From: Flavobacterium resistens
GTDB taxonomy: Bacteria > Bacteroidota > Bacteroidia > Flavobacteriales > Flavobacteriaceae
NCBI RefSeq assembly: GCF_900182645.1
Contig: NZ_FXTA01000002.1
Span: 372,001-436,000 of the forward strand
DNA: 64,000 nt
Reading direction: 5' to 3'
A program made the position numbers and the translations under genes. The notes beneath the pieces were generated by a model that saw only the letters and a list, made by a program, of their open reading frames with translations, did no database searches and was not told the DNA's origin. Positions 1-9,190 of the stretch are shown here, in pieces. Within the stretch, counting starts at the first letter, position 1. Each line of letters opens with the position of its first letter.

Positions 1-74
1 TTTAAAAAAAAGACAGAAGCTTCAAATGTCTTAAAAGGATTGAAGCATTAACAAAACCCAAAAAAAACCACATT

Positions 75-257
75 ATGTTAAAGAAAATTTTTGAATTACA
101 TGGAGCTACTGAATTAAGTAAAGAAGAGCAACTAGGACTTAAAGGTGGTAATGCACCGGTTTGCGAAGAAAACACTACGGCTAAAAGATGTCCGAGAACA
201 GCAACTTCACCAGCTTATTGGATTTGCGTGACAGATCCTAACGAACCATGTGAATAA
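75..257 (+). CDS. Double-glycine leader peptide (bacteriocin-like precursor) 1
   Basis: A 60-residue precursor whose leader (residues 1-25) carries LSKEEQLGLKGG, the Bacteroidota double-glycine processing signal recognised by C39 peptidases. Cleavage after Gly25 would release a 35-residue core with four cysteines (30, 39, 51, 59), suggesting two disulfides. The C39 exporter and HlyD partner that would process and export it lie 0.6 kb downstream on the same strand. No modification enzyme (LanM, radical SAM, YcaO) is visible nearby, so an unmodified disulfide-bonded peptide is the simplest reading. Its activity (bacteriocin, signal or other) cannot be told from sequence. The locus may extend left of the window. 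Confidence 0.8.
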   Translation: MLKKIFELHGATELSKEEQLGLKGGNAPVCEENTTAKRCPRTATSPAYWICVTDPNEPCE

Positions 258-407
258 GCATTTTAGATAAAGTGAATTTGTTAAAATAAAGATGTCTTTT
301 TGATATTGTTTTAAATTTTGGCAAATTCTTTAAAATCTAAGAGAGAGTAAGTATAATTATATTGTTCAAAATGAATTAACCTATTAAAAATCAAACAAAA
401 ATCAATT

Positions 408-602
408 ATGAAAAAATTAAAAAACTTAGCCGGGGTTGAAATTTTAAGTATTAATGAAAGAAAAAACATATTCGGAGGAGGAGATCCAGGCACTGAACTT
501 TGTTATTGTCCAGGAACACAGATTCTTTTAGGAATTATACATACTAGAGATGGCGAAAGCTGTGAAACGCTTATTGATCAAAAATGCCCAGCAGACTCTT
601 AG
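408..602 (+). CDS. Double-glycine leader peptide (bacteriocin-like precursor) 2
   Basis: A 64-residue precursor with a leader of the same type: LSINERKNIFGGG at residues 13-25 ends in a triple glycine, so the exact cleavage bond is ambiguous. The predicted core of about 40 residues again has four cysteines (32, 34, 52, 60), here with a CxC pair. Core sequence is unrelated to the first precursor while the leader logic is shared, as expected for two substrates of one exporter. It is followed by a strong hairpin terminator, so the exporter downstream is probably transcribed separately. Confidence 0.78.
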   Translation: MKKLKNLAGVEILSINERKNIFGGGDPGTELCYCPGTQILLGIIHTRDGESCETLIDQKCPADS

Positions 603-622
603 ATTTTATATTAAATAATACT

Positions 623-656
623 AAAGCTTTGTTATTTATTTAGCAAAGCTTTTTTG
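623..656 (+). terminator. Rho-independent terminator after peptide gene 2
   Basis: Inverted arms AAAGCTTTG (623-631) and CAAAGCTTT (644-652) enclose a 12-nt loop and run into a T tract, 20 bp after the second precursor stop codon. Confidence 0.8.
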
Positions 657-820
657 TTTTTATAGCTTAAATCGATAAATAAATCTATTTTGTAAAAGAG
701 TTTTAAGAAAATAAAAACATTAATAATTTCAAAGCGAATCAACATAATTTAGTCGTTGCTTTTTATTTTTTTTTAAGAATTTTTGTATAATATTGCTATA
801 AACAAACTCAAATACTAGAA

Positions 821-3013
821 TTGAAAAAATTCCCCAATTATAAACAGGCAGATCATAAAGACTGCGGACCGACATGTTTAAAGATAGTAGCCAAACATTA
901 TGGGAAGTCAGTCAATATTCAGGAGTTGCGCGACAGAAGTGAAACAACTCGTGAAGGAAGTAATTTGCTTTTTTTGAGCGATGCCGCCGAGAAAATTGGT
1001 TTTCGAACATTGGGCGTAAAATTAAGTGCTGAAAAATTAGATGAAGCGCCGTTACCTGCTATTTTGCATTGGAATAAAAACCACTATGTTGTACTGTATA
1101 AAATAAAAAAAGGAATTTATTATATTTCAGATCCTGCTTTTGGAGTGATTGATTACAACAAAGAGGACTTCTTAAAATTCTGGATCGGCAATAATGCTGA
1201 TGATTCTACGCGTGAAGGAATTGCCTTATTGATGGAAGCAACTCCAAAATTCTTTCAATCTGAATTTGATAAAGAAGACAATAAAGGCTTAGGTTTTGGT
1301 TTGTTGTCGCAATATGTTTTGCGTTATAAATCGTATTTGATGCAGTTGAGCATCGGATTGCTGGCAAGCAGTATGATAATGGCAATTGTGCCTTTTTTGA
1401 CACAAAGTATTGTTGATGTCGGGATACAAAATCAAAATCTTCATTTTATTTACCTGATTCTTTTTGCGCAATTGTTTCTTTTTGCCGGAAGAACAGGTCT
1501 GGAACTCATTAGAAGTTGGATATTGTTGCATCTTTCAACCAGAATCAATATTTCGCTAATTTCAGATTTTTTCATCAAGTTGATGAATCTTCCAATTTCA
1601 TTTTTTGACGTAAGAATGACGGGAGATATCATGCAACGCATTAATGATCATCGCCGAATCGAAAAAATTCTTACTACATCTTCTCTGAGTGTTTTATTTT
1701 CGGTTATAAATATGTTTGTTTTAGGTGCAGTTTTGGCGTACTTCAATTGGCAGATTTTTTTAGTCTTTTTTGCTGGAAGTATTCTTTATTTTGGCTGGAT
1801 TACACTTTTCTTGAAAAGAAGAGAAGTTTTGGATTACAAACGTTTTGCAGAAGTTTCTCAGGAACAAAGCAAAGTAATGGAACTTATTAACGGGATGCAG
1901 GAAATCAAACTTCACAATGCCGAGAAGCAAAAACGCTGGGGCTGGGAGTATGTACAGGCAAGATTATTTAGGGTTTCGATAAAAGGATTGATTTTAGAGC
2001 AAACGCAAACTATTGGTTCGTCGGTAATTAATGAATTGAAAAATATTTTCATCATCTTTCTTTCGGCTAAATTGGTGATTGACGGCTCAATAACATTAGG
2101 AATGATGCTAGCAATCAGTTCAATTGTTGGTAGTTTGAATGGACCAATTTCACAGCTTATTGAATTTGTGAGAGAACTTCAGGATGCTAAAATATCTTTA
2201 GCAAGATTGTCTGAAATTCATGAAAAGGAAGATGAAACCCAGCAGGAACATCATCAGTCAAATGATGTTCCGTATGATGGTGACATTAACATCAAGGATC
2301 TCAATTATCGCTATTTAGGATCAGATGCTCCTGTTTTGAAAGATTTAAACCTGACAATTCCGGCCAATAAAGTAACGGCGATTGTGGGTACAAGTGGCAG
2401 CGGAAAGACAACTTTAATGAAGCTTCTTTTGAAATTTTATGAACCTGAAAAAGGAGAAATCACAATTGGTAATGCTCAATTGAGAAATATTTCGCAAAAA
2501 GCGTGGCGCTCAAATATAGGAGCAGTCATGCAGGAAGGCTTTATTTTTAGTGATACAATTGCCAATAATATTGCTATTGGTGTTGATAAAATTGATAAGC
2601 AACGTTTGCTTTATGCCGCAGATGTTGCCAATATTAAAGAGTATGTAAGCGAGCTTCCGCTTGGATACAATACAAAAATTGGTGCTGAAGGGACAGGAAT
2701 GAGCACGGGACAAAAACAGCGCTTGCTCATTGCGAGGGCGGTTTATAAAAATCCGGAAATATTGTTTTTTGATGAAGCAACATCGGCCTTGGATGCTAAT
2801 AATGAAAAAGAGATTATGGGAAAATTGGATATTTTCTTTAAAAATAAAACCGTTATTGTCATCGCACACCGATTAAGTACAGTGATGAACGCAGATCAGA
2901 TTGTAGTTTTAGATAAAGGAAAAATCATTGAAATAGGAAATCACTCTGCGCTTGTCGAGCAAAAAGGAAATTATTTTGAACTAGTTAAAAACCAACTGCA
3001 ATTAGGGAATTAA
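821..3013 (+). CDS. Peptidase C39-containing ABC exporter (PCAT type)
   Basis: A 730-residue half-transporter that cleaves double-glycine leaders in the cytoplasm and exports the core peptide. The C39 domain (about 1-140) has the oxyanion Gln9, catalytic Cys15 in DCGPTCL, His88 in NHYVVLY and Asp104 in SDPAFG. A six-helix membrane domain (about 165-460) follows, then an ATPase domain with Walker A GTSGSGKTT, the signature STGQKQR and Walker B ILFFDEATSALD. The start is TTG: an in-frame stop lies 33 bp upstream, no ATG lies between, and the catalytic Cys is only 15 residues in, so no later start is possible. The HlyD partner follows after 3 bp. The two leader peptides upstream are the obvious substrates. 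Confidence 0.93.
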   Translation: MKKFPNYKQADHKDCGPTCLKIVAKHYGKSVNIQELRDRSETTREGSNLLFLSDAAEKIGFRTLGVKLSAEKLDEAPLPAILHWNKNHYVVLYKIKKGIYYISDPAFGVIDYNKEDFLKFWIGNNADDSTREGIALLMEATPKFFQSEFDKEDNKGLGFGLLSQYVLRYKSYLMQLSIGLLASSMIMAIVPFLTQSIVDVGIQNQNLHFIYLILFAQLFLFAGRTGLELIRSWILLHLSTRINISLISDFFIKLMNLPISFFDVRMTGDIMQRINDHRRIEKILTTSSLSVLFSVINMFVLGAVLAYFNWQIFLVFFAGSILYFGWITLFLKRREVLDYKRFAEVSQEQSKVMELINGMQEIKLHNAEKQKRWGWEYVQARLFRVSIKGLILEQTQTIGSSVINELKNIFIIFLSAKLVIDGSITLGMMLAISSIVGSLNGPISQLIEFVRELQDAKISLARLSEIHEKEDETQQEHHQSNDVPYDGDINIKDLNYRYLGSDAPVLKDLNLTIPANKVTAIVGTSGSGKTTLMKLLLKFYEPEKGEITIGNAQLRNISQKAWRSNIGAVMQEGFIFSDTIANNIAIGVDKIDKQRLLYAADVANIKEYVSELPLGYNTKIGAEGTGMSTGQKQRLLIARAVYKNPEILFFDEATSALDANNEKEIMGKLDIFFKNKTVIVIAHRLSTVMNADQIVVLDKGKIIEIGNHSALVEQKGNYFELVKNQLQLGN

Positions 3014-3016
3014 ATT

Positions 3017-4312
3017 ATGGCAGAAGATTATAATGCAATAGAATTAAGAAGCGAGGAAGTTCAGGACATTCTCACCAAAGTGCCACACTGGATGATCAGA
3101 TGGGGGACGGTTCTCATTTTTGCAATCATACTGATGTTGTTTTTTGTTTCCTGGTTTGTAAAATACCCAGATGTAGTAAATACCGAAATCATAATTACGA
3201 CTAATATTCCGCCAGAGAAAATTGTTTCCAAGTCATCGGGCCGTATTGAAGCTATTTTGGTCAAAAATAAGGCTGTAGTGGCTAAAAACACAACTCTTGC
3301 CATTATTGAGAACACGGCAAATTACAAAGATGTTTTTTTGTTAAAAAGCATTATCGATAATTATAATATTAATGATTCAAATAAAGAATTCCCATTTGCT
3401 TTATTGAAAAATGTTCAGCTTGGTGAAATTGAAAGCGCTTTTGGTGTTTTTCAGAAAGATTATGAAGCAGAAAAGCTGAATGAAAATCTTAAACCTTTTG
3501 AAGTCGAAAACAGGGCACAGGTTTCTGAAAAAATCCAAATCAAGGAAAGACTTGAAATTCTCCAACAGCAAAAAATAATCAATGAAAGCGAATTGCAGCT
3601 TCAAAAGAATGAAGTAGCTCGATTTGAAACCTTGTTCAATAAAGGAATCATTTCGGCGCAGGAAATGGAAGCAAAAAAATTAGGTTACTTACAGGCCCAG
3701 AAAAGTTACAAGGGACTTTTATCTTCGATTTCGCAGTTAAAATCGGCTTTGATTGATAATACAAAATTGAGCCAGACGTCACAGATAAGTGGAACTAAGG
3801 AAGAAGTGAATTTAGGACGCAACGTGGCGCAGTCTTTTTATCAGCTAAAAAAAGTCATCAAAGACTGGGAGCTGGCTTATACACTGAAATCATCAATTAG
3901 CGGTGTGGTTACTTTTTTGCAGGTTTGGAATGAAAGCCAAACAATTAATGTGGGCGATAATGTGTTTTCGATTATTCCTGATGCAAAAAATGGTTTTATC
4001 GGAAAAGTAAAAGCACCAGCCTTGAATTCGGGAAAAATAAAAGTGGGACAACGCGTAAATATTCGTTTGGCAAATTATCCTGATCGTGAATTTGGAGTTT
4101 TAAAAGGAGAAATCAAAAATATTTCGCTTGTGCCGGACAAAGATGGAAATTTACTGCTTGATGTCGCTTTGCCAAACGGACTCGAAACTTCATATAAAAA
4201 GCAGATAGTATTTCAGCAAGAAATGAAAGGAGGAGCTGAAATCGTAACAGAAGATTTAAGATTAATCGAAAGAATATTATATCAGTTCAAAAATATTTTT
4301 GAACAAGTTTAA
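3017..4312 (+). CDS. HlyD-family membrane fusion protein of the peptide exporter
   Basis: A 431-residue periplasmic adaptor with one N-terminal membrane helix (about 27-48). A lipoyl/barrel-sandwich half follows (around SGRIEAILVKNKAVVAKNTT), then an alpha-helical hairpin rich in Gln/Glu/Lys (about 150-245) and a C-terminal beta-barrel half (SGVVTFLQVW, KVGQRVNIRL). It links the inner-membrane C39 exporter to an outer-membrane channel, which is not encoded here and is presumably a TolC-like protein elsewhere. The 3-bp spacing to the exporter indicates translational coupling. Confidence 0.9.
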   Translation: MAEDYNAIELRSEEVQDILTKVPHWMIRWGTVLIFAIILMLFFVSWFVKYPDVVNTEIIITTNIPPEKIVSKSSGRIEAILVKNKAVVAKNTTLAIIENTANYKDVFLLKSIIDNYNINDSNKEFPFALLKNVQLGEIESAFGVFQKDYEAEKLNENLKPFEVENRAQVSEKIQIKERLEILQQQKIINESELQLQKNEVARFETLFNKGIISAQEMEAKKLGYLQAQKSYKGLLSSISQLKSALIDNTKLSQTSQISGTKEEVNLGRNVAQSFYQLKKVIKDWELAYTLKSSISGVVTFLQVWNESQTINVGDNVFSIIPDAKNGFIGKVKAPALNSGKIKVGQRVNIRLANYPDREFGVLKGEIKNISLVPDKDGNLLLDVALPNGLETSYKKQIVFQQEMKGGAEIVTEDLRLIERILYQFKNIFEQV

Positions 4313-4353
4313 ACCAACCTGGAAATCACTAACTAACCTAAACTATTTACTAA

Positions 4354-6006
4354 ATGAAGAAAATTCTTCTAGTCGCTTTTTTATTATTACTTCAAAATTC
4401 GTTTTCAAAACCTATAAATGAAGCCCAAAAGTTAGTAGCAACCTGTAAAGTTTGGGGATTTCTAAAATATTATCACCCTAATGTTGCCAATGGAAGCAAG
4501 AATTGGGACGAACAATTGTTTCAAATTTTGCCAAAAGTAGAAGAGGCTCAGACTTCCGAAGCTTTTTCTATTGTTATAGAAAATTGGATTGATTCTTTGG
4601 GAGAAATTAAAAAACAGGAAGCTTTAAAGTCTGTTGTAAAAAAAGAATATTTTGACAAAAACTTCGATTTGTCGTGGGTTAATAATAAAGAATTGTTCTC
4701 GAAATCACTTTCGAAAAAATTGAAATTTATCGAAGAAAATAGAATTCAGGAAAAACAGTATTATGTTGCTTACGAATTTGGCAGTAATGGCCCTCCGTTA
4801 CAATTTAAAAATGAGGTAAAATATGCAGATTTTAAATGGACAGACAAAAATCTTCGTCTTTTGGCTTTATTCAGATATTGGAATTACATTGAATATTTTT
4901 TCCCTTATAAATATCAAATGGATCAAAATTGGGATAAAGTATTAAATGAAATGCTGCCAAGATATTATACGCCAGAATCTGAAAAGGACTTTAATTTGGC
5001 AATGCGCGAAATCTCTGTAAAGTTAAATGATACTCACGCTGCGACTAGTATGGCTCAATTGTTTGAATATTTTGGCGATAAATTTATTCCTGTTGATGTT
5101 AAAATTATTGATCAAAAAGCTGTTGTTATAGGTTTGAAAAATGATTCTTTGGCAAAAATAAACGATCTTAAAATAGGCGATGTAATTACAAAAGTAGAAG
5201 GAAAAACAATTGCTCAACTTTTAAAAGAAAATTCAAAATATGTAGAAGGGTCAAATGAGCCTTCGGTTTTAAAAAATGCCTATTGGACAATCTTTAATGG
5301 AAAAACACCAACTTTTGAGATTGAATTCATCCGAGATGGAAAAACAACAGTAAAAACAATAAATCGATATAAATATCAAGATTTAAAAATTCAATTTCCT
5401 GAACAGGAAAAATGGAAAATTCTGGAAGGAAATATTGGCTACGTAAATTTTGGAGGAGTTAACGAAGAAGATCTTCCAAATTTGATAGCTGCGCTTAAAA
5501 ATACAAATGCTATAATTTTTGATGACAGGAAAAGACCTCATGATATTATATATTCTCTTGCAGATTGGCTTAATACTGAACCAGTAGAATACGTGAAGTA
5601 TGTTGATCCAGACGTTAATTATCCTGGTCGTTATATTTGGAGAAAAGAAGAAGAAAAAATAGGAAAGGTTAGCCCGGATAATTATAAAGGGAAAGTAATT
5701 GTTTTAATTGATGAAAATGCAGTTAGTCATGCTGAACATACTGCGATGGCGCTTCAGACAGTTCCTAAATCGACTGTTATTGGTTCTCAAACAGGAGGTG
5801 CAGATGGCGCAAATGCTAAATTTTTGATCATTAAAGGATTTTCTTCATCATTTACTTGTTATGGTGTTTTTTATCCAAACAAAAAAGAAGTACAGCGTAT
5901 CGGAATTGTTCCTGATATTGAAGTAAAACCAACTATTTTAGGCATTCAGCGAGGAAAAGATGAGATTCTGGATCGAGCGATTCTTTTTGCTAAAAATGGT
6001 AAATAA
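4354..6006 (+). CDS. S41-family (C-terminal processing-like) peptidase
   Basis: A 550-residue secreted or periplasmic protease with a signal peptide (residues 1-18, LLLLQNSFS). The N-terminal region WGFLKYYHPNVA is typical of Bacteroidota S41 members. A PDZ-like segment (around KINDLKIGDVITKVEG) precedes the S41 catalytic domain, with the likely nucleophile Ser458 in ENAVSHAEHTAM and downstream GSQTGGADG. It lies 42 bp after the HlyD gene on the same strand and could be co-transcribed with the export locus. S41 enzymes are common as stand-alone proteases, so a role in peptide maturation is only a guess. Confidence 0.85.
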   Translation: MKKILLVAFLLLLQNSFSKPINEAQKLVATCKVWGFLKYYHPNVANGSKNWDEQLFQILPKVEEAQTSEAFSIVIENWIDSLGEIKKQEALKSVVKKEYFDKNFDLSWVNNKELFSKSLSKKLKFIEENRIQEKQYYVAYEFGSNGPPLQFKNEVKYADFKWTDKNLRLLALFRYWNYIEYFFPYKYQMDQNWDKVLNEMLPRYYTPESEKDFNLAMREISVKLNDTHAATSMAQLFEYFGDKFIPVDVKIIDQKAVVIGLKNDSLAKINDLKIGDVITKVEGKTIAQLLKENSKYVEGSNEPSVLKNAYWTIFNGKTPTFEIEFIRDGKTTVKTINRYKYQDLKIQFPEQEKWKILEGNIGYVNFGGVNEEDLPNLIAALKNTNAIIFDDRKRPHDIIYSLADWLNTEPVEYVKYVDPDVNYPGRYIWRKEEEKIGKVSPDNYKGKVIVLIDENAVSHAEHTAMALQTVPKSTVIGSQTGGADGANAKFLIIKGFSSSFTCYGVFYPNKKEVQRIGIVPDIEVKPTILGIQRGKDEILDRAILFAKNGK

Positions 6007-6015
6007 TAAATTATT

Positions 6016-6050
6016 AATCTTTGTCAAAGTTTTAAACTTTGTCAAAGATT
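6016..6050 (+). terminator. Hairpin of CTTTGTCAAAG words after the S41 gene
   Basis: An inverted repeat in which AATCTTTG and CAAAGATT flank two CTTTG/CAAAG words, followed by a T-rich run, 10 bp after the S41 stop. It could act as a terminator. It also belongs to the class of word-built intergenic inverted repeats seen elsewhere in the window. Confidence 0.6.
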
Positions 6051-6070
6051 TTTATATAAAATACTAAATC

Positions 6071-6442
6071 ATGAAAAATGGACTCTGTCTTATTTTGTTG
6101 TTATTTACAGCTTTTTGCCATTCGCAAGAATTAAATTGTAGCAAATTTAAAAATGCAAAGTTTGGGCGACCAGATTTTTATAGTAAAATGAAAGATTCCA
6201 TTCAGGAAATTTACCTGAAAGAGAAACTTCAAAATGTTTGGAGTGTAAAATGGTTAAGTGATTGTAAATTTGAAGCAGTTTGTATTAAAAATTTTGATGC
6301 ACCATTTGCAAGGGTTGGCTGCAAATGTATATATGAAATTATTGGTATAAAAGGAGATTGTTATATCTTTCAAGTATATTTTTTTAATGAAGAAAATGAA
6401 AAAACAATGGCTATAGAAAGAGATTTTTGTATTCTGGAATAA
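6071..6442 (+). CDS. Hypothetical exported protein
   Basis: A 123-residue protein with a clear signal peptide (residues 1-18, LILLLFTAFCHS) and a short, Cys-containing mature part (ELNCSKFK, WLSDCKFEAVC, VGCKCIYE). The WxxxWLSDCKFE segment resembles small secreted Bacteroidota proteins of unknown function. The even number of cysteines suits a periplasmic disulfide-bonded fold. It converges with trmN6 with a 37-bp gap. Confidence 0.6.
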   Translation: MKNGLCLILLLFTAFCHSQELNCSKFKNAKFGRPDFYSKMKDSIQEIYLKEKLQNVWSVKWLSDCKFEAVCIKNFDAPFARVGCKCIYEIIGIKGDCYIFQVYFFNEENEKTMAIERDFCILE

Positions 6443-6479
6443 ATTCTGTTTAAAATCCAAAATAGGCATGAAGGTTTTT

Positions 6480-7187
6480 CTACATCTTCAAATAAAAATC
6501 CTTCGTCAACTCAATATATTCAGGAGTATAAACATGACGATCGATTTCGATAACTAATTCATCGATTTCAATTTCTGAAATTTCATTTCGGCTAAAAGCC
6601 AATAAACTGCGTTTGATTTCTGATTTTGGAGTTCCTTTTACGCGAGTAATTTTTATTGGAAACAATTCTGATTCTTTAGCTAGAGCGATAAATTTTTCTT
6701 CTTCTTTAAAAGGAATAATGATTGCTAAAAGTCCGTTTTCTGAAAGTAATAAATCGGCAGCTTCAACAATTTCTTCAAAAGGCATTGCATCTTGAAATCT
6801 TGCTAAATCACGTTGCTCATTTTCGGTTTTATAATCTTCAGCATAAAATGGCGGATTGGAAACAATCAGGTCATATTCGTCTTCCGGCTCTTCAGTAAAT
6901 TCATCTAAACCAGCATGAAAACAAAATAAACGATCGCCCCAGGGAGAATTTTCGAAATTTTCAACGGCTTGTTCGTAAGCGTCTTCATCAATTTCAAGAG
7001 CATCAATTTGTTCAGCACTGCATCTTTGTGAAAGCATCAAAGCAATAATTCCAGTTCCTGTACCAATATCTAAAATACTAAATGGATTGTGATGAACGGG
7101 GGTCCATGCACCAAGTAAAACACCATCAGTGCCAACTTTCATTGCACAACGATCTTGATTTATTGTAAATTGCTTAAACTTAAACAT
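6480..7187 (-). CDS. trmN6: tRNA1(Val) (adenine(37)-N6)-methyltransferase
   Basis: A 235-residue SAM-dependent N6-adenine methyltransferase of the TrmN6/YfiC family, which modifies A37 of tRNA1(Val). The family start FKFKQF..QDRCAMKVGTDG is present. SAM motif I LDIGTGTGIIAL lies at 39-50 and the N6-methylase signature NPPF at 111-114. It sits directly downstream of rimM on the same strand (83 bp), so a translation/RNA-modification cluster rpsP-rimM-trmN6 is likely. Confidence 0.9.
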   Translation of the reverse strand: MFKFKQFTINQDRCAMKVGTDGVLLGAWTPVHHNPFSILDIGTGTGIIALMLSQRCSAEQIDALEIDEDAYEQAVENFENSPWGDRLFCFHAGLDEFTEEPEDEYDLIVSNPPFYAEDYKTENEQRDLARFQDAMPFEEIVEAADLLLSENGLLAIIIPFKEEEKFIALAKESELFPIKITRVKGTPKSEIKRSLLAFSRNEISEIEIDELVIEIDRHVYTPEYIELTKDFYLKM

Positions 7188-7270
7188 TGTTAGTTTATTG
7201 AATAAATAGGAATTTTAATAGAAGTATTTATTTTCGATTAGATAATTAACCGATTAAACAAATAAATTTT

Positions 7271-7795
7271 TTATAAGTACATTTCCACAAGACCTTCAGG
7301 AAGGTTCATGATTACTTTTTTGTTTTCTCGGTCAATTTTCACCAAGAAATGGTCAATCATTGGAACTAAAATTTCTACTTCACCGTTTAAAACTTCAAAA
7401 AGTGGTTGCGCAGATGAGTCATTTATAGAAGTTATTTTTCCAAAAACACCTAGGCGTTGGTCTTCGATTTCAAAACCAATAACTTCGTGGAAATAAAATT
7501 TGTTACCGGTAAGTTTTGGTAACATTGTTAAAGGAAGATAAACGGAGTTGCCAACTAATGCGTCTGCATCTTCTTCAGAATTTACATCTTCAAAACGAAC
7601 TCTTAAAAAGTCGCCTTTGTGTAAAGAGCTTGTTTCAATAAAAAAAGGAACCAAGTGTTTGTTGTGTTCAACAAACACTGATTCCAGATTTTCGTATAAC
7701 TCAGGTTCGTCTGTGTCTAAATAGATCAGAACTTCACCTTTGAAACTAAATTTTTTAGCGATTTTACCTAAATAAAAACATTCTTCTTTACGCAT
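7271..7795 (-). CDS. rimM: Ribosome maturation factor RimM
   Basis: A 174-residue 30S assembly factor with the N-terminal RimM beta-barrel (KIAKKFSFKGEVLIYLDTD) and a C-terminal PRC-barrel domain (YFHEVIGFEIED, LVPMIDHFLVKID). RimM binds S19 and the 16S 3' domain during assembly. It follows rpsP by 15 bp, a conserved pairing. Confidence 0.95.
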   Translation of the reverse strand: MRKEECFYLGKIAKKFSFKGEVLIYLDTDEPELYENLESVFVEHNKHLVPFFIETSSLHKGDFLRVRFEDVNSEEDADALVGNSVYLPLTMLPKLTGNKFYFHEVIGFEIEDQRLGVFGKITSINDSSAQPLFEVLNGEVEILVPMIDHFLVKIDRENKKVIMNLPEGLVEMYL

Positions 7796-7810
7796 TATCG
7801 CTAAGTAAAA

Positions 7811-8380
7811 TTATGCTTCAGTTGTTTCGTTATTCTCTTCAGCAGCCGGAGCTTCTTCAGTTGCAGCTTCAACTTCAGCAACTTCTTCAGTAGCCTCAGC
7901 AGCAGATGCAGCAGCGATAGCATCAGCTTCAGCCTGAGCTGCAGCAGCTAAACGCTTAGCGTTAACTTCTTTTTCTGCTTTTAAAGCTTTTGCTTTAGCA
8001 TCAGCTTGCGCTTTTGATAAACCATCTTTTTTAGCATCAACTTTTCCTGCTTTAGCCTCTAACCAAGCTGCTAATTTAGCATCTGCTTGTTCTTGAGTTA
8101 AAGCTCCTTTACGGATACCTCCATCAAGGTGGTGTTTCAATAAAGCACCTTTGTAAGAAAGGATAGCTCTTGCAGTATCAGTTGGTTGAGCACCATTGTG
8201 TAACCATTTAACTGCGCTGTCAAGGTTTAACTCAACAGTTGCTGGGTTAGTGTTTGGATTGTAAGTACCGATTTTCTCTAAGTATTTACCATCTCTTTTT
8301 GAGCGTGCATCTGCAGCTACAACCCAGTAAAAAGGTTTTCCTTTTTTACCGTGTCTTTGTAATCTAATTTTTACTGACAT
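7811..8380 (-). CDS. rpsP: 30S ribosomal protein S16 with long acidic tail
   Basis: The first 80 or so residues are canonical S16 (VKIRLQRHGKKGKPFYWVVA, LEKIGTYNPN). The protein is 189 residues, about twice the usual bacterial length. The extra part is low-complexity Ala/Lys-rich (residues about 95-150) and then Ala/Glu-rich (about 150-189). Long S16 tails are known in Bacteroidota. First gene of rpsP-rimM-trmN6, with a Bacteroidota -7 element upstream. Confidence 0.95.
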   Translation of the reverse strand: MSVKIRLQRHGKKGKPFYWVVAADARSKRDGKYLEKIGTYNPNTNPATVELNLDSAVKWLHNGAQPTDTARAILSYKGALLKHHLDGGIRKGALTQEQADAKLAAWLEAKAGKVDAKKDGLSKAQADAKAKALKAEKEVNAKRLAAAAQAEADAIAAASAAEATEEVAEVEAATEEAPAAEENNETTEA

Positions 8381-8429
8381 AATCTTATGATTAAATTTTG
8401 AGGTACTCGACCTCTGTTAATTAAGGGCG

Positions 8430-8437
8430 CAAAGATA
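8430..8437 (-). promoter_or_regulatory. Bacteroidota -7 element upstream of rpsP
   Basis: On the minus strand the sequence reads TATCTTTG, a perfect TAnnTTTG -7 box, about 50 bp before the rpsP start. The -33 position (expected TTG) reads only TGT, so the -33 match is weak. Confidence 0.6.
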
Positions 8438-8575
8438 TAATTTTTTTATGAATTAAACATTTTAAAAGGTATTAATTCTTTTTAAGAAGAAATTCAGTCC
8501 TTTTTTTATTGTTTTTGAGTTGAAATTTTAGATATTTATTTCAAATGCAATACTTTTGCATCAAATCCACGAAAC

Positions 8576-9058
8576 ATGAAAAAATACTTTTATTTTTTAT
8601 CACTTCTTTTTGTTGTTACTTCTTGTACTGAAGATATAAAATTTAATAATCCCGCATTTCAAGGCTTAAAAGACAATGTTTTTTGGAGAGCTGTCGCTCA
8701 TAAAGCTTATTTTTCTACAAATGGTAATTTAATCATTGAAGGTTCTTTAGGTTATGAAAAAGTTACATTACAAGTGCCTTCTAATTTAGAAAAAACGTAT
8801 ATTTTAGGTGTAAATGATGTTTCGAAAGCATCTTATGCAAATACTTTTCCAGAACGTTTAAGTGATTTTTCGACGGGAACAAAAAAAGGAAGCGGCCAAA
8901 TTGTAATTACTGATTATGATGCTGAAAACAATACTGTTTCGGGTACATTTAAATTTACTGCCATAAATTCGAATACTACGGATGTTGATAATCCGAAAGT
9001 TAATTTTACAGAAGGTGTTTTTTACAAAGTTCCAATTGGCCCAAGTGCATTATTTTAA
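8576..9058 (+). CDS. DUF6252-type lipoprotein
   Basis: A 160-residue protein with a lipoprotein signal (FVVTSC, lipid-anchored Cys17) followed by a beta-rich domain beginning NNPAFQGLKDNVFWRA. That opening and the later SGTFKFTA segment match the DUF6252 family of Bacteroidota lipoproteins, function unknown. Monocistronic in appearance; a TACTTTTG -7-like box lies at 8551-8558. Confidence 0.72.
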   Translation: MKKYFYFLSLLFVVTSCTEDIKFNNPAFQGLKDNVFWRAVAHKAYFSTNGNLIIEGSLGYEKVTLQVPSNLEKTYILGVNDVSKASYANTFPERLSDFSTGTKKGSGQIVITDYDAENNTVSGTFKFTAINSNTTDVDNPKVNFTEGVFYKVPIGPSALF

Positions 9059-9190
9059 GTTTTTTGTTTAAAGTTTATTTGGTTTTGTTGCTATAGGTTT
9101 TGAAATCTAAATAAAAACATAAATAAACTAATATATAGTAGATTACAGAAAAATAAGACTACATTTGCTACATATTATAAATAAGTACAT

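Noticed and set aside
35..74. Additional precursor peptide before position 75
   Set aside because: No start codon with a GG leader can be read in the bases available; the left edge cuts the region.
311..493. 60-codon minus-strand frame across the second leader peptide
   Set aside because: It overlaps the start and leader of precursor 2, which has a recognisable GG leader; the antisense product is Phe-rich with no family.
2510..2869. 119-codon minus-strand frame within the C39 exporter gene
   Set aside because: Antisense to the conserved ATPase domain; no motif of its own.
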